Counted from the stretch's first letter, positions 50,945 to 59,679 are shown. The stretch: 64,000 nt of DNA from Streptomyces hokutonensis (GCF_000376565.1 NZ_BARG01000043.1:1-64000); one strand, 5' to 3'. Numbers and translations: made by a program. Notes: a model not told the origin generated them from the letters alone.

Positions 50945-52146
50945 CGCGAGCGGCCCCGGTGTGCGGAGCCGGTGCTGCCCGGGGGCTGCCGGACGGCCGA
51001 GGCGGCAAGCTGCTTGCCGAGGGTGAGGGGACGGATCTCCTTGACGCCGGCAGCCTTGATGACGGCGGCGGCGACGGCGTCGCGATCCTCCAGAGGGGCG
51101 ATGCCGACCAGGTTCGCGAGCGCGGCTTTGGTGCCGAGGACGGCCTCGGTCTTCTGGTAGCTGAGCAGCTCTCGCAGTTGGGGGGCCCAGCCCAGTTCGC
51201 CGAGTTCGACTTGGCGGGAGAGGTGTCGGGCGACCCGGACCACTCGGGCATCGATCCTCAAGGCCAGGGCGAGGTCATAGTCCGTGCCGATCTGGATCTG
51301 CACGCTGAACCGGCTCGCGAGCGCCTCCGTCAACACCGCGCCGTGGACGCCGGGATTGTGGCCCGCCACCACGTAGAAGCCCGGCTCGGCCTTGATGGTC
51401 TCGCCCTTGTGGGCCTTGACCTGGATCTGCCTGCGCCCGTCCATCGCGGGATACAGCGCCGCCAGGACCTTCGGTGAGATCAGAGTGGCATCGTCGATCA
51501 GCAGGGCGCGGCCCTCGGTCATCGCGGTGACCAGCGGACCGTACTGGAAGACGTAGGCTCCCGCGTCGTCCTGTGTGTACTCGCCGATCAAGTCGCCGAC
51601 CGTGGTGTCGCCGTCACCGGCGACGGTGAGCAGGTCCTCGAACGCCGCCTCGACCAGACTCGTCTTGCCGGTGCCCGGAGGGCCGTAGAGCAGCACCGGC
51701 ACGTCGGCGTCGCGCAATCGATTCAACGCCTCGACGTCGGGCAGATCGGCCAGCTCCCGGGGGTGGTAGACCTGGCCCCCCGCGCGGCGGATCGGGCCCG
51801 TCTGCCTGGGCGTGGCTGCTGCGGGAATGGTCGTGCGGGCCGTGGCCGCCTGGGCGCGGGGAGCGTGGGTGCCCGGTGGGCTGATCACAGCGGTCTGCGC
51901 GGCTGCGGCGGTTTTCGCGTTCGCGCGGAACTCCGGTTGTCCCCTTCCACCTTGGTCGGCCTCGCCGCGTCGCACCAGGGTGAGGGCGGCGTTGCGGACG
52001 GCGCCGTGAGAGTGGCCCAGCTGCCTGGCCATGTCCCCGATGGTGAGCGTGTCCACCGGCCGGTCGGCCAGCAGCCGGGCCACCTTGGCCCGTAGCTCGC
52101 CGCCCTTGGTGCGCGCTGGACTGGTCGGCGTTCCGGGTGTGGTCAA
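50941..52146 (-). CDS. MoxR-type AAA+ ATPase with N-terminal helix-turn-helix
   Basis: TTG 52146 (GAAGGGG upstream) gives 401 residues. An N-terminal winged or HTH-like segment (about 17-75: LRAKVARLLADRPVDTLTIG, MARQLGHSHGAVRNAALTLV) is joined by a Pro/Ala linker to an AAA+ domain. The latter has Walker A GPPGTGKT (155-162), Walker B RALLIDDA (213-220), sensor-region VVAGHNPG and arginine-finger LASRFS. MoxR ATPases remodel partners through VWA proteins. The DNA-binding-like extension is unusual for MoxR and could tether the complex to DNA. It is coupled to the VWA gene. Confidence 0.82.
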   Translation of the reverse strand: MTTPGTPTSPARTKGGELRAKVARLLADRPVDTLTIGDMARQLGHSHGAVRNAALTLVRRGEADQGGRGQPEFRANAKTAAAAQTAVISPPGTHAPRAQAATARTTIPAAATPRQTGPIRRAGGQVYHPRELADLPDVEALNRLRDADVPVLLYGPPGTGKTSLVEAAFEDLLTVAGDGDTTVGDLIGEYTQDDAGAYVFQYGPLVTAMTEGRALLIDDATLISPKVLAALYPAMDGRRQIQVKAHKGETIKAEPGFYVVAGHNPGVHGAVLTEALASRFSVQIQIGTDYDLALALRIDARVVRVARHLSRQVELGELGWAPQLRELLSYQKTEAVLGTKAALANLVGIAPLEDRDAVAAAVIKAAGVKEIRPLTLGKQLAASAVRQPPGSTGSAHRGRSR

Positions 52147-52158
52147 AACGAGGCCCCT

Positions 52159-52499
52159 TCAACAGGTGCGGGTGCGGGCGGGGTTGGCGATGAGCTGGAG
52201 AGGCCGGCCGCTCTCGGAGCGGATCACGGACTGTGCCGACAACGGCGACCGGGCCAACCGGGGCGTACCGTCGGCGCTCACCGGCCGACCGGGAGCTCGG
52301 TCCACGTGCACGGGATGGCCGGCGACGAGCAGCTCGCCGGCTGCCGAGCAGGCCCGTGCGTCCGCTCCGTACCGGGTTCCGTCGCTCGGCAGGCGCAGCC
52401 TGGCGTCTCTTCGAAGCCGGCCTGGAGCAGGATCCGCCGGGCGGCGGCGTTGTAGCCGGTGGTGGTGATCTCGCCGGTGATGGTGTGCCGGATCGTCAT
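52159..52499 (-). pseudogene. GF-LP module protein, frameshifted
   Basis: ATG 52499 opens MTIRHTITGEITTTGYNAAA, RRILLQAGFE, the first half of a GF-LP module. At about 52405 the frame changes, and the fitting second half DARLRLPSDGTRYGADARAC, SAAGELLVAGHPVHVD is read in another frame to a stop at 52159-52161, 12 bases before the MoxR start. A single indel explains this. It is a broken gene or a sequence error. About 240 bases upstream (52500-52741) show nothing convincing. Confidence 0.5.
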
Positions 52500-52741
52500 G
52501 AACGGCTCTGCTGGTGCTTCGGGCAAGGCGGATCTCCTATCGGTGGTGGCGGGAAAGCGGTGGGGTGTTGGGCGAAGGCGAGGCGGGCCCGGAGCTTCCA
52601 GCACATCAACGGTGCGTGGCTCGACCACGAACGATGGGCAATGACTGCCGACATGCTCCAGGGCGAGGAAGACGAGCCGACAGCGGTGCGCAGTCGGGAC
52701 CGGGGCCAAGGGCGTTGTGCCCGGGTGTCTGCGGCAAGACC

Positions 52742-53932
52742 CTAGAGGCGGCGTGTGGTGACTGGAGCCACGGGTGGCGCCGCTGGTGGTGTGGTGTCCA
52801 CGGCTGGACGCGGGCGGACGCGCAGCACGGGGGTGCGGTGCGGCGGCAGGACGGCGACGGTCGCGCCGAGGTCCTGGGCCGCCGCCTCGACTTCGTGGGT
52901 GAGGAATTCGATCTGTCGGCCCAGCGCCGAGAGGCGGACGGCGATCTGGCGGCCCTGCACGATCTCCAGGGCGCTGGCGAACTGGCCGCTTGTTTCCAGG
53001 AGTTCTTGGAGACGGACCATCGGGCCCGCGTCATAGCCGCGCTGGACGGCGCTGAGGAGAGCGTCGGATGCGTCTGCAGCGGTCCGGCCTTCGACGACGT
53101 CGCGGATGAGTTCCTGCAGCGACAACTCCGGGACCGGTGCTGGGCGGTTGTAACGGGAGACGTCTGCACGCAGTACGCCGGGCGGAACCGGGGCGGGCAG
53201 TACCTTCCCCGCCTCGTACTCGTGGGCGTAGTGCCCGATCACCTGCCAGCCCGGTGCGTCCGGGTCGCCTCGCAGCGCGACCACCGTCGAGTCGTCGTCT
53301 TCGATCAGATGGGCCAGGGTGATCGGCTGCCCGTCGGCGGCGTACCACGACTCGGTCAACTCCAGCTCGCCTCGCCTCTGAGCAGCCTTGGCCATCTCGG
53401 TCCACATTTGCTGTTCTTCGTCGGTCAACGGGGCTTTGTGGCGCTGGTGTTGGTTCTGGTCGGCGAGGTCGCTGGCGATGACGCTGTGATCCGCCCAGGC
53501 GGTGAGGTGCGGCCACAGCGCTGAGTGCTGCGCGCGTTCGGCCGGGGAGCCGGGGGCGGCGGGTTGGTCCAGGGTCCGGCGGATCTCGGCGGCGGAGATG
53601 GCCAGGCCGTCCAGCACGGCCCGCCACCCGGCAAGGTGCCGTGCGGGTGGCAGCTCGTGGAGTGCACGACGGGCGGCATCGAGCAGAGCGTCGGCGTACG
53701 GGGCGAGGTAGGAGGTGTACGCCTCGACCGCCGCCTTGTCACGGTGGGCTCGTGCGGCTGCCGCGGCGTCTGCCTGGACGGTGCGGCCGTAGCGGTCGCG
53801 TGTCATGTCGAGCGCGGTTTCGGTCTCCCGGTCGATGACCGCCATCCGCAGCCGGAAGCCGCGTGCACCGTTGGCGAGTTCGGGTGCCACCGGCAGGGGG
53901 CCTTCGGGCGGCGGGCTGATCGCCGGGGTCAT
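52742..53932 (-). CDS. Hypothetical helical protein
   Basis: ATG 53932 overlaps the upstream stop (ATGA); 396 residues. A long helical N-terminal half (DRETETALDMTRDRYGRTVQ, AYTSYLAPYADALLDAARRA) is followed by a beta-rich centre (LTESWYAADGQPITLAHLIE, STVVALRGDPDAPGWQVIGH) and helices with VRLSALGRQIEFLTHEVEAA. The tail is Pro/Ala-rich and ends TTRRL. No family recognised. It could be a structural or DNA-associated protein of the element. Confidence 0.5.
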   Translation of the reverse strand: MTPAISPPPEGPLPVAPELANGARGFRLRMAVIDRETETALDMTRDRYGRTVQADAAAAARAHRDKAAVEAYTSYLAPYADALLDAARRALHELPPARHLAGWRAVLDGLAISAAEIRRTLDQPAAPGSPAERAQHSALWPHLTAWADHSVIASDLADQNQHQRHKAPLTDEEQQMWTEMAKAAQRRGELELTESWYAADGQPITLAHLIEDDDSTVVALRGDPDAPGWQVIGHYAHEYEAGKVLPAPVPPGVLRADVSRYNRPAPVPELSLQELIRDVVEGRTAADASDALLSAVQRGYDAGPMVRLQELLETSGQFASALEIVQGRQIAVRLSALGRQIEFLTHEVEAAAQDLGATVAVLPPHRTPVLRVRPRPAVDTTPPAAPPVAPVTTRRL

Positions 53933-54390
53933 CGGGAGCGTCCATGGTCCGACGCGGTCAGGTGGACGGTCGGTGCGTAGGTGGGCTTCGGCGGGATCGG
54001 CCGGGCGCCTGGCGCGGAGGTGGTGGGCGGTGTGGCGCGCTGTGTCGTTCGGCCGGCGGCGGCCTGGGCGAGACGGCTGCGGTGTTCCTGGAGTCCGCCT
54101 GGCCGGACGACCGGGCGTGGCGGGCTGGCGGTGAGGGCTGGGTCGAGCGGGATGTCGGCCTGCACGGTGTAGCCCTGGAGGCGCAGATCGTCGACGGCCT
54201 GGCGGGTCCGGCGGGGACCGTCGCGCTCGGGCTCGCTGAGCCGGTACAGCCCGGGTTCGCCGGGGACGGGCTCGAACTGCTCGCGCTCCAGGTACCACGC
54301 GCCGAGGTGCGCGGGCATGGCAGAGGTGAAGGAGGCGACGATGCCGTGCGTGTCGTGGGTGCCGAAGGCGAAGTGGGTGCCGGGTTGCAA
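53929..54390 (-). CDS. GF-LP module protein
   Basis: TTG 54390 follows GAGGAG by 12-13 bases; 153 residues. One module is visible: HFAFGTHDTHGIVASFTSAM, YLEREQFEPVPGEPGLYRLS, TRQAVDDLRLQGYTVQADIP. Its C-terminal Pro/Thr tail ends DHGRSR. Start choice is moderately secure because no ATG or GTG upstream has a ribosome site. Confidence 0.5.
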   Translation of the reverse strand: MQPGTHFAFGTHDTHGIVASFTSAMPAHLGAWYLEREQFEPVPGEPGLYRLSEPERDGPRRTRQAVDDLRLQGYTVQADIPLDPALTASPPRPVVRPGGLQEHRSRLAQAAAGRTTQRATPPTTSAPGARPIPPKPTYAPTVHLTASDHGRSR

Positions 54391-54428
54391 GGGGGCGGGG
54401 TTCTCCTCACGTTGTCGGGGTGGAGCGG

Positions 54429-55535
54429 TCAGTGGCTGCGGTGCGCGGGAGGGACTGCGGTAAGGGGGTGGACCCGCGTGGAGAGGGGGAGAGAGGGGCG
54501 GCGGTGGGGTCCGCTCACGCGGGCCTGGCGCAGGAAGATCTCGCCGTCGGTGAGCCAGGTCTGGATGGCAGGCCACGCGCGGGCGTTGCGTTCCTGCGAG
54601 GGCACGGAACTGCCGTCGACCACCTCACCGAGGAGGGTCTCGGTATCACTCAGGACGTCGGTCAGGCGGGTAAGGGTGGCGGCGTCGTCGGGCCATGGGC
54701 TGCTGGCGGGACGGCACCGGGCGATCAGCGTGGGGGCGTGGTCGACGACAGTGAGGAAGCGGCGCCAGGAGTGGTCGAGGAATTCCTCGGTCGCGGCGCC
54801 GAGTGCGGCAGCGTTCTGCGGGGTGGCGTCGCTGGAGCGGCCGGAGGCGGCCATGGCCCGCCAGCTGTTGTGCTCGCAGCGGATGCCCCCGAGTACGGCG
54901 GCGATGGCCGCAGTTCGGCGGGCGTGGACGGCCTGCTCATAGGAGGGCAGGTACCGGTCGGCGACGGCCCGGGCCGCCAGTCCGGGGAACGGCGGCAGGA
55001 CGATACTGCGCGGCGCGTGCGGATCGCCGTAGCCTTCTGCGAGCCCTTCCGGGCCGAAGGCGCCGACCAGATAGTCGAGTTGACTGCCGGGGCGCTCGAC
55101 AAGCAGCAGCATGGTGCCCTGCACCGTGTCGGTGAGCGTGGCGGCGTAGGGAATGCGCTCGCTCTGGAGGGCGCGGCCTAGTTCGCCGCTGTCCCAGATC
55201 CAGGGCACGAGGTCTTCCTGCCAGGCGGGGTGGGAGTAGATCTCGACCGACGTGTTCCACTGGCCGGGCAGTTGGCGCGCGAGGTCGCGGGCGGCATCGC
55301 CGATGAAGCGCCGGCTGCTCATGTGCACGGTGGTGCGATGCCGTTTAGCGCAGCGGACCAGGTCGACCACCATGGTCCCGCTGCCGTCCACCGGCAGGTG
55401 GTAGACGCCCTCGTCGTCCCGCCGGAAGCCGCTCTCCGCGAGGGCGCTGTGCGCCCACGGGTACTGCTCGCCGGAGGCGATGGCGACGATGCCCGACTCC
55501 CGGCTGTGCGACAGGATGATCTGCGCCTCAGCCAC
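54429..55535 (-). CDS. Two-domain element protein (GF-LP module first)
   Basis: GTG 55535; 368 residues. Order is reversed relative to its relatives. The GF-LP module comes first (about 4-75: IILSHSRESGIVAIASGEQY, LAESGFRRDDEGVYHLPVDG, RCAKRHRTTVHMSSR), then the WD-RP domain (about 85-215: LVPWIWDSGELGRALQSERI, MLLLVERPGSQLDYLVGAFG, RYLPSYEQAVHARR), then a helical C-terminus. It overlaps the glycosyltransferase gene by eight bases. No named family is recognised. Confidence 0.6.
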   Translation of the reverse strand: MAEAQIILSHSRESGIVAIASGEQYPWAHSALAESGFRRDDEGVYHLPVDGSGTMVVDLVRCAKRHRTTVHMSSRRFIGDAARDLARQLPGQWNTSVEIYSHPAWQEDLVPWIWDSGELGRALQSERIPYAATLTDTVQGTMLLLVERPGSQLDYLVGAFGPEGLAEGYGDPHAPRSIVLPPFPGLAARAVADRYLPSYEQAVHARRTAAIAAVLGGIRCEHNSWRAMAASGRSSDATPQNAAALGAATEEFLDHSWRRFLTVVDHAPTLIARCRPASSPWPDDAATLTRLTDVLSDTETLLGEVVDGSSVPSQERNARAWPAIQTWLTDGEIFLRQARVSGPHRRPSLPLSTRVHPLTAVPPAHRSH

Positions 55536-56292
55536 GAACCTGGTCCTCGCCGCAGCGCAGGACGGCGCGCAGGCTGCGGCCGTACTGCCAGGCGTGTTCC
55601 CGGGCCGCCGCCTCCAACTGGTCGTATCCCACCTGGGCCGTCATCTGCCCGTTCCACTTGCGGTACCTGTACACGGGGACCGGCAGCAGGATTCCGGGTG
55701 AGAGAGCGGTGACACCGAGGGCCGCGCAGTAGTCCTCGCCCTGGACGAGGCCGCCCATCGGGGCGGCGCGCACGAGGTCGGTGCGGGCGAGGATCGTGGT
55801 CGGCCCGATGGGGATGGTGCCCGCCGGGGACTTCCAGTACGTCCACACGCCGCCGGCCTCATGCCGGCCGGGCGGGGTGGGACATCGCCACAGCGTGGTC
55901 GAGCCGTCAGGGTGCTGGTCCTCGCTCCATCCCGCACACCAGCCCACCCCGGTCGATTCCAGGGTGTCCAGCCGTACGGACATGGCGTCGTCGGTGAACT
56001 CGTCATCGTCGTCAGCCCAGTTGGTGTACCGGGTGCGGACGTGGGCGAGGGCCATGTTCCGTGCGCAGGCGGCGCCGACCGGTCGGGGCAGAGCAAGCGT
56101 GCGGACACGGGGGTCGTGCGCGAGCGGGGCCGGGAGGAGGTCGGGCGGGGCGCCGTCGAGCGCGATCACGGCCTCCCACGGCACGGACTGTCGGGTGAGG
56201 CTGGCGTGCATGGCGGTCAGGTAGTCGAGCCGCTCTTCGCGCAGGCGGCTGGCGATGACGACGGTGATCAGGGGGGTGGAGTACGGGGGCAG
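55528..56292 (-). CDS. GT2-type glycosyltransferase, probable CTG start
   Basis: The frame contains LITVVIASRLREERLDYLTA, WEAVIALDGAPPDLL, GAACARNMALAHVRTRYTNW, ADDDDEFTD, the Rossmann start and DxD-type nucleotide-sugar site of GT-A family 2 enzymes. GEDYCAALGV follows near the catalytic base position. The essential first strand lies upstream of ATG 56211, and from the in-frame TAG to that ATG there is no ATG, GTG or TTG. CTG 56292, six bases after GGAG, is the best start (254 residues). The acceptor is unknown. Confidence 0.7.
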   Translation of the reverse strand: MPPYSTPLITVVIASRLREERLDYLTAMHASLTRQSVPWEAVIALDGAPPDLLPAPLAHDPRVRTLALPRPVGAACARNMALAHVRTRYTNWADDDDEFTDDAMSVRLDTLESTGVGWCAGWSEDQHPDGSTTLWRCPTPPGRHEAGGVWTYWKSPAGTIPIGPTTILARTDLVRAAPMGGLVQGEDYCAALGVTALSPGILLPVPVYRYRKWNGQMTAQVGYDQLEAAAREHAWQYGRSLRAVLRCGEDQVRG

Positions 56293-56319
56293 GGAAGGCT
56301 CCGGGAAGACGAGGGGGGA

Positions 56320-56916
56320 CTAACTGCGCGCGGCGGGGCGCGGGGTGCCGGCCTTCGCGGGGGATGCGGCGGGAGCGCTCGGCGGCGTGCTGCGCGATAC
56401 CCGGATGGCCGGTGCGGGAGCGGAGGAGGACCAGTGCGCCGGGTGGTCGCTGAAGACGGTGCGCGGGTCGGTGGCCCAGTCGACGAGCGGTCCGATGTCC
56501 TCGTGCAGGAGGCTGATCACCTCGATCCCCTCATGGCGCAGGACGTAGCCCCACTGCATGTCCTGCTCGTCGGCGGTCTCGTCGGTGACCGTCATGCGCA
56601 CCGGCGGGGAGCCGTCGGGGGTGATCAGGTGGTCGAGCGTACGGCTGGGCCGGTGCTCGCCGCCGGTCAGCGCGGCCACGAGCGGGGGAGGAGCATCGTC
56701 GAGGAGATCGGTGCCCAGCTGGTCCCACCCGACGGCGACGTCATCGATGAGAGCGCGCTTCATGGCGTGCAGATCGCGGGCGAAGCGCCATTGGAAGGCG
56801 GCCAGCAGCAGCGGCAGATGGTGGCTGGGCACACCGTCGCAGTGAACGTAGATACCGGCGTAGCCGTAGCCGGAACCTGAATCTGTGGGGCGGGCGATGA
56901 AGGAACGGGTGGCCAG
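56320..56916 (-). CDS. Hypothetical protein, probable CTG start
   Basis: The conserved-looking frame ATRSFIARPTDSGSGYGYAG, IYVHCDGVPSHHLPLLLAAF, WDQLGTDLLDDAP is a known uncharacterised Streptomyces pattern in which the protein normally begins M(x)TRSFIARP. CTG 56916 lies five bases after GGAG and would give exactly that beginning (198 residues). The only canonical option, GTG 56994, lies inside the upstream gene with no ribosome site. The C-terminus is Pro/Ser/Ala-rich and basic. Confidence 0.55.
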   Translation of the reverse strand: MATRSFIARPTDSGSGYGYAGIYVHCDGVPSHHLPLLLAAFQWRFARDLHAMKRALIDDVAVGWDQLGTDLLDDAPPPLVAALTGGEHRPSRTLDHLITPDGSPPVRMTVTDETADEQDMQWGYVLRHEGIEVISLLHEDIGPLVDWATDPRTVFSDHPAHWSSSAPAPAIRVSRSTPPSAPAASPAKAGTPRPAARS

Positions 56917-56962
56917 AGCAACTCCAAAGTGCTTACGGGCGGGATCAGTTGGTCGCGAGGTG

Positions 56963-57505
56963 TCAGGGGCGACGGCGCGTGGGATGGGTACCACCTGCGT
57001 CAGCGGCCCGGCTGTGCTGCCCGGTGACGGGTATCGCGGAGGAGCCCGACGTGTTCTCCGCCCCGGCGGGTGAGCTGGTCACGGCCTCAAGCGCCCGGTT
57101 GAGGCCGCGCAGTGCGGCGGCGTGGCCGAGCGTGACGGCCAGCCGGGCTTCGACCGGGGCGGCGGTGCCGGGCCGGGGCGGCGTGAGCTGGTGGATGTCG
57201 GCGAGGCCGGTCAGGGCCGTGCTCAGGTGGGTGGCTGCACCGTTGCTGTGCGCGAGGGCCGCGGCCAGCTGGGCCAGATACTCGCGTCCCACGCCGGTCT
57301 TCGCGAGGGTGCTGTCGGCGGACTGGCGCAGGTCTGCGACGAGCCCGGAGGAGAGGTTGTACACGGCGACCAGGTGGTCCAGCACGGGCACGAACGCCTC
57401 CGCGCCGCTGGTGGCGGGCGGCACCAGGGCGGCGGCGGTCTCGCGGATGCGGCGCTGCCAGGTGGCCAGGCGGGCGCGGACGAAGTCCTCGTTGGTCAGG
57501 TTCAT
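56963..57505 (-). CDS. Hypothetical helical protein
   Basis: ATG 57505 overlaps the upstream stop (ATGA); 180 residues. Helices: EDFVRARLATWQRRIRETAA, FVPVLDHLVAVYNLSSGLVA, GREYLAQLAAALAHSNGAAT and AAALRGLNRALEAVTSSP. The tail ends HPTRRRP. It is similar in size and layout to the products of 58305, 61946 and 63188. No family recognised. Confidence 0.55.
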   Translation of the reverse strand: MNLTNEDFVRARLATWQRRIRETAAALVPPATSGAEAFVPVLDHLVAVYNLSSGLVADLRQSADSTLAKTGVGREYLAQLAAALAHSNGAATHLSTALTGLADIHQLTPPRPGTAAPVEARLAVTLGHAAALRGLNRALEAVTSSPAGAENTSGSSAIPVTGQHSRAADAGGTHPTRRRP

Positions 57506-58197
57506 CGGGACATCCCCCTGCGCGGTGCGACGGGTCCCAGGGGAGGGTAGGAGCGCGGGCTGCCGGTGGAGGGGATGGTGATGTGGAAGCCCTTCAGCCG
57601 TAGACGGTGCAGGCTGATGGTCAGTTGGCGTCTGGTCTGCTCGGGGGTGAGGGTGTCGGGGAGGTGGCATTCGCCGGTGGCGGGGTCGAGCAGGAAGCCG
57701 CCGTGCGCGAGCAGTTCGCGGAAGGCGCTGATGTAGCCGGTGCTGATCCGTGGACGTCGGTGGTGGTCGAGGGTGACGTGGATCTGGAGGTGGCCGGGGC
57801 TGCTGCGCCGGGTCGGGGCTGGTGCCGCGAGACGGTAGTCGGTCAGGAGCCGGCGGTGCAGCCGGGCCGCGGCCCGTGCGGGGTCGGCGGGGATGGCGAT
57901 GCCGCGCGGGGCCTTGATGCCCTGGACGTGCTGGTGGCGGGTGTTGGCGGGCAGCATCGGCAGCACGAGGTACTGGTCGTGTTTGTGGGGGCGGGGCATA
58001 ACGTACAACTGCAGGCCACCGTGGTGGGTGAGGACGCTGCGCGAGACGCTGTCCGTTTCGAACGTGGCGTAGGGCAGGGGGCCGCTGTCCCAGATCCGGC
58101 CGCTGGCCGGATCGGTGGCGATGGGGACGGCCATCGGGTCGGGCTGCCAGCCGGGCAGGCGGTCGGCGAGCGCTCGGGTGAACTCGCTTACGTGCAA
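57502..58197 (-). CDS. Two-domain element protein (WD-RP domain plus GF-LP module)
   Basis: TTG 58197 follows TAGGAA; 231 residues. WD-RP domain (about 10-125): SGRIWDSGPLPYATFETDSV, GGLQLYVMPRPHKHDQYLVL, KAPRGIAIPADPARAAARLH. GF-LP module (about 135-210): LQIHVTLDHHRRPRISTGYI, LLAHGGFLLDPATGECHLPD, LHRLRLKGFHITIPS. It is coupled to the next gene by ATGA. Function unknown. Confidence 0.6.
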   Translation of the reverse strand: MHVSEFTRALADRLPGWQPDPMAVPIATDPASGRIWDSGPLPYATFETDSVSRSVLTHHGGLQLYVMPRPHKHDQYLVLPMLPANTRHQHVQGIKAPRGIAIPADPARAAARLHRRLLTDYRLAAPAPTRRSSPGHLQIHVTLDHHRRPRISTGYISAFRELLAHGGFLLDPATGECHLPDTLTPEQTRRQLTISLHRLRLKGFHITIPSTGSPRSYPPLGPVAPRRGMSR

Positions 58198-58304
58198 AGG
58201 AAGTTCCTAGGCGGGACGGTTCAGGGCGTGGCGGTGGTGAACAGTGGCGGGAGTGCGGCTGCCGCTGGGGCGCCGCAATGGGCCGATGGTCCAGGGTGTG
58301 CGGG

Positions 58305-58862
58305 TCAGCGGGTGCGGGATGGAGCGGCTGATGCGGTCGGCGGGACCGGGACGGTCGCTGGTGGTGGCGTGCGGGTGTCGGCGGTGGTCCGCAAGTGCTG
58401 TGCGGCGTGGGCGAGTTGGGTGCGGCTCTCGCCGATACGGTCCACGAGGTCCTGGTGGGCGGCGGCGATGGCTCGGGTGCGGGCGGGGCCGGGACGCGGG
58501 TGGGTGAGGTCGGCGAGGCGCGCGAGGTGGTGAACGGCGGAGCTGAGGGCGGCGAGCGCGCCACCGGTCGGCTCGGCGGCCTCGGCGAGCGCGAGGGTGA
58601 CGCGGCGGTGGGAGGCCGTGGCCGTGTCGGGGTAGTTGGCGGCGGCCCGGTGGCGGAAGGCGTGTTGCCCGGTCAGGTAGCCGAGCAGGCGGGCCAGGTT
58701 GCGGATCTCGTCGTCGAGGATCTCGCTCAGCGCCGGATCGGGGCCGATCTGGTAGGGGAGAGGGAGGTGGTCGGCCACGGTGTTGAGCCGGTCGGCCACG
58801 TTGTGCAGGAGCACCCGTTGGTCGAGGTCCGAGGGAAACAATTCCATGAGGCGCGGACGCAA
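58305..58862 (-). CDS. Hypothetical helical protein
   Basis: TTG 58862 (just after the upstream TAG) or ATG 58847 gives about 180-185 residues. Helical: LLHNVADRLNTVADHLPLPY, EILDDEIRNLARLLGYLTGQ, LAALSSAVHHLARLADLTHP, IGESRTQLAHAAQHLRTTAD. The tail is Pro/Ala-rich, ending PSRTR. No family recognised. Confidence 0.5.
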   Translation of the reverse strand: MRPRLMELFPSDLDQRVLLHNVADRLNTVADHLPLPYQIGPDPALSEILDDEIRNLARLLGYLTGQHAFRHRAAANYPDTATASHRRVTLALAEAAEPTGGALAALSSAVHHLARLADLTHPRPGPARTRAIAAAHQDLVDRIGESRTQLAHAAQHLRTTADTRTPPPATVPVPPTASAAPSRTR

Positions 58863-58866
58863 GCGG

Positions 58867-59637
58867 CTACCGCCGCTGGGCGGCGGAGGCGGCTGTGGGC
58901 GTGAGCGGGCGGGCCGGGGTCACGGTGGGTGCGGCTGGTGTGGCGTGGCGGAAATTCACGCCGATGCCCTGGGCCGTGAGCAACCGGACCGCGGCGTGGA
59001 GGAACAGGGCCCGCTCGGCGCGGCTGTAGGAGGCCGGCAGGGCGAACGCCGCCTCGTGCGGCCGGTACTGGAAGCTGCAGCTGTAGAGCACGTCATAGGC
59101 ATCCTGGGGCACCGACTTGTACGGTGCGCCCACCACACCGTCCGGGTACCAGATCAGCGTGAGGTTCTGGGCAGGTTCGGGTGCGGGCTTGCGGTGCGGT
59201 GGCTCGGGCTGGATGTCCGCGTTGTGGCGGACCATTTCCAGAGCCGCCTGGTAGCGGGGCAGGACGCGGCGGGCGACGTCGACGGCGGCACGCACCGGAT
59301 CGCCGGGCACGACGATGCCGCTGGGCACCTCCACCGGCTCGACCTGGTGGCTCTTGAAACCGGTGGGTTCCATCGGGGCGACGAGGAACTCGTTGCCCCG
59401 CCCCACGGGCCGTTCGAAGACCACCAGTTGCTGGCTGTCCGGCCCGTTGAGAAGGACGACGTCGACCATGCGACTGAAATCTGTCGCCCAGTCGATGTGG
59501 CCGTTGTCCCAGACACGGTACGAGAGGGAAGGGTGGGCGTAGTTGTCGATGTGCTCGTGGCTGGTGGTCCACGTGCCAGGCAGACGTTCGGCGAGTGAGC
59601 TGGCGAAGACGGACAGATCGGCGGGTAGGGCTGGCAT
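58867..59637 (-). CDS. Two-domain element protein (WD-RP domain plus GF-LP module)
   Basis: ATG 59637 follows AGGAACC; 256 residues. WD-RP domain: SLSYRVWDNGHIDWATDFSR, QQLVVFERPVGRGNEFLVAP, VEVPSGIVVPGDPVRAAVDV, RRVLPRYQAALEMVRHNADI. GF-LP-like module: LTLIWYPDGVVGAPYKSVPQ, YDVLYSCSFQYRPHEAAFAL, AAVRLLTAQGIGVNFR. It is the clearest relative of the product of 44820-45575 (both have RYxxALxxVRHNA). Function unknown. Confidence 0.6.
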   Translation of the reverse strand: MPALPADLSVFASSLAERLPGTWTTSHEHIDNYAHPSLSYRVWDNGHIDWATDFSRMVDVVLLNGPDSQQLVVFERPVGRGNEFLVAPMEPTGFKSHQVEPVEVPSGIVVPGDPVRAAVDVARRVLPRYQAALEMVRHNADIQPEPPHRKPAPEPAQNLTLIWYPDGVVGAPYKSVPQDAYDVLYSCSFQYRPHEAAFALPASYSRAERALFLHAAVRLLTAQGIGVNFRHATPAAPTVTPARPLTPTAASAAQRR

Positions 59638-59679
59638 GGTTCCTGAGGTGTGGCAGCGGGTGGTTGGTGCGTCGGATGT

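Noticed and set aside
49007..51160. A 717-codon plus-strand frame opposite the VWA gene
   Set aside because: No domain pattern, antisense to VWA/MoxR genes, and composition typical of GC3-driven shadows.
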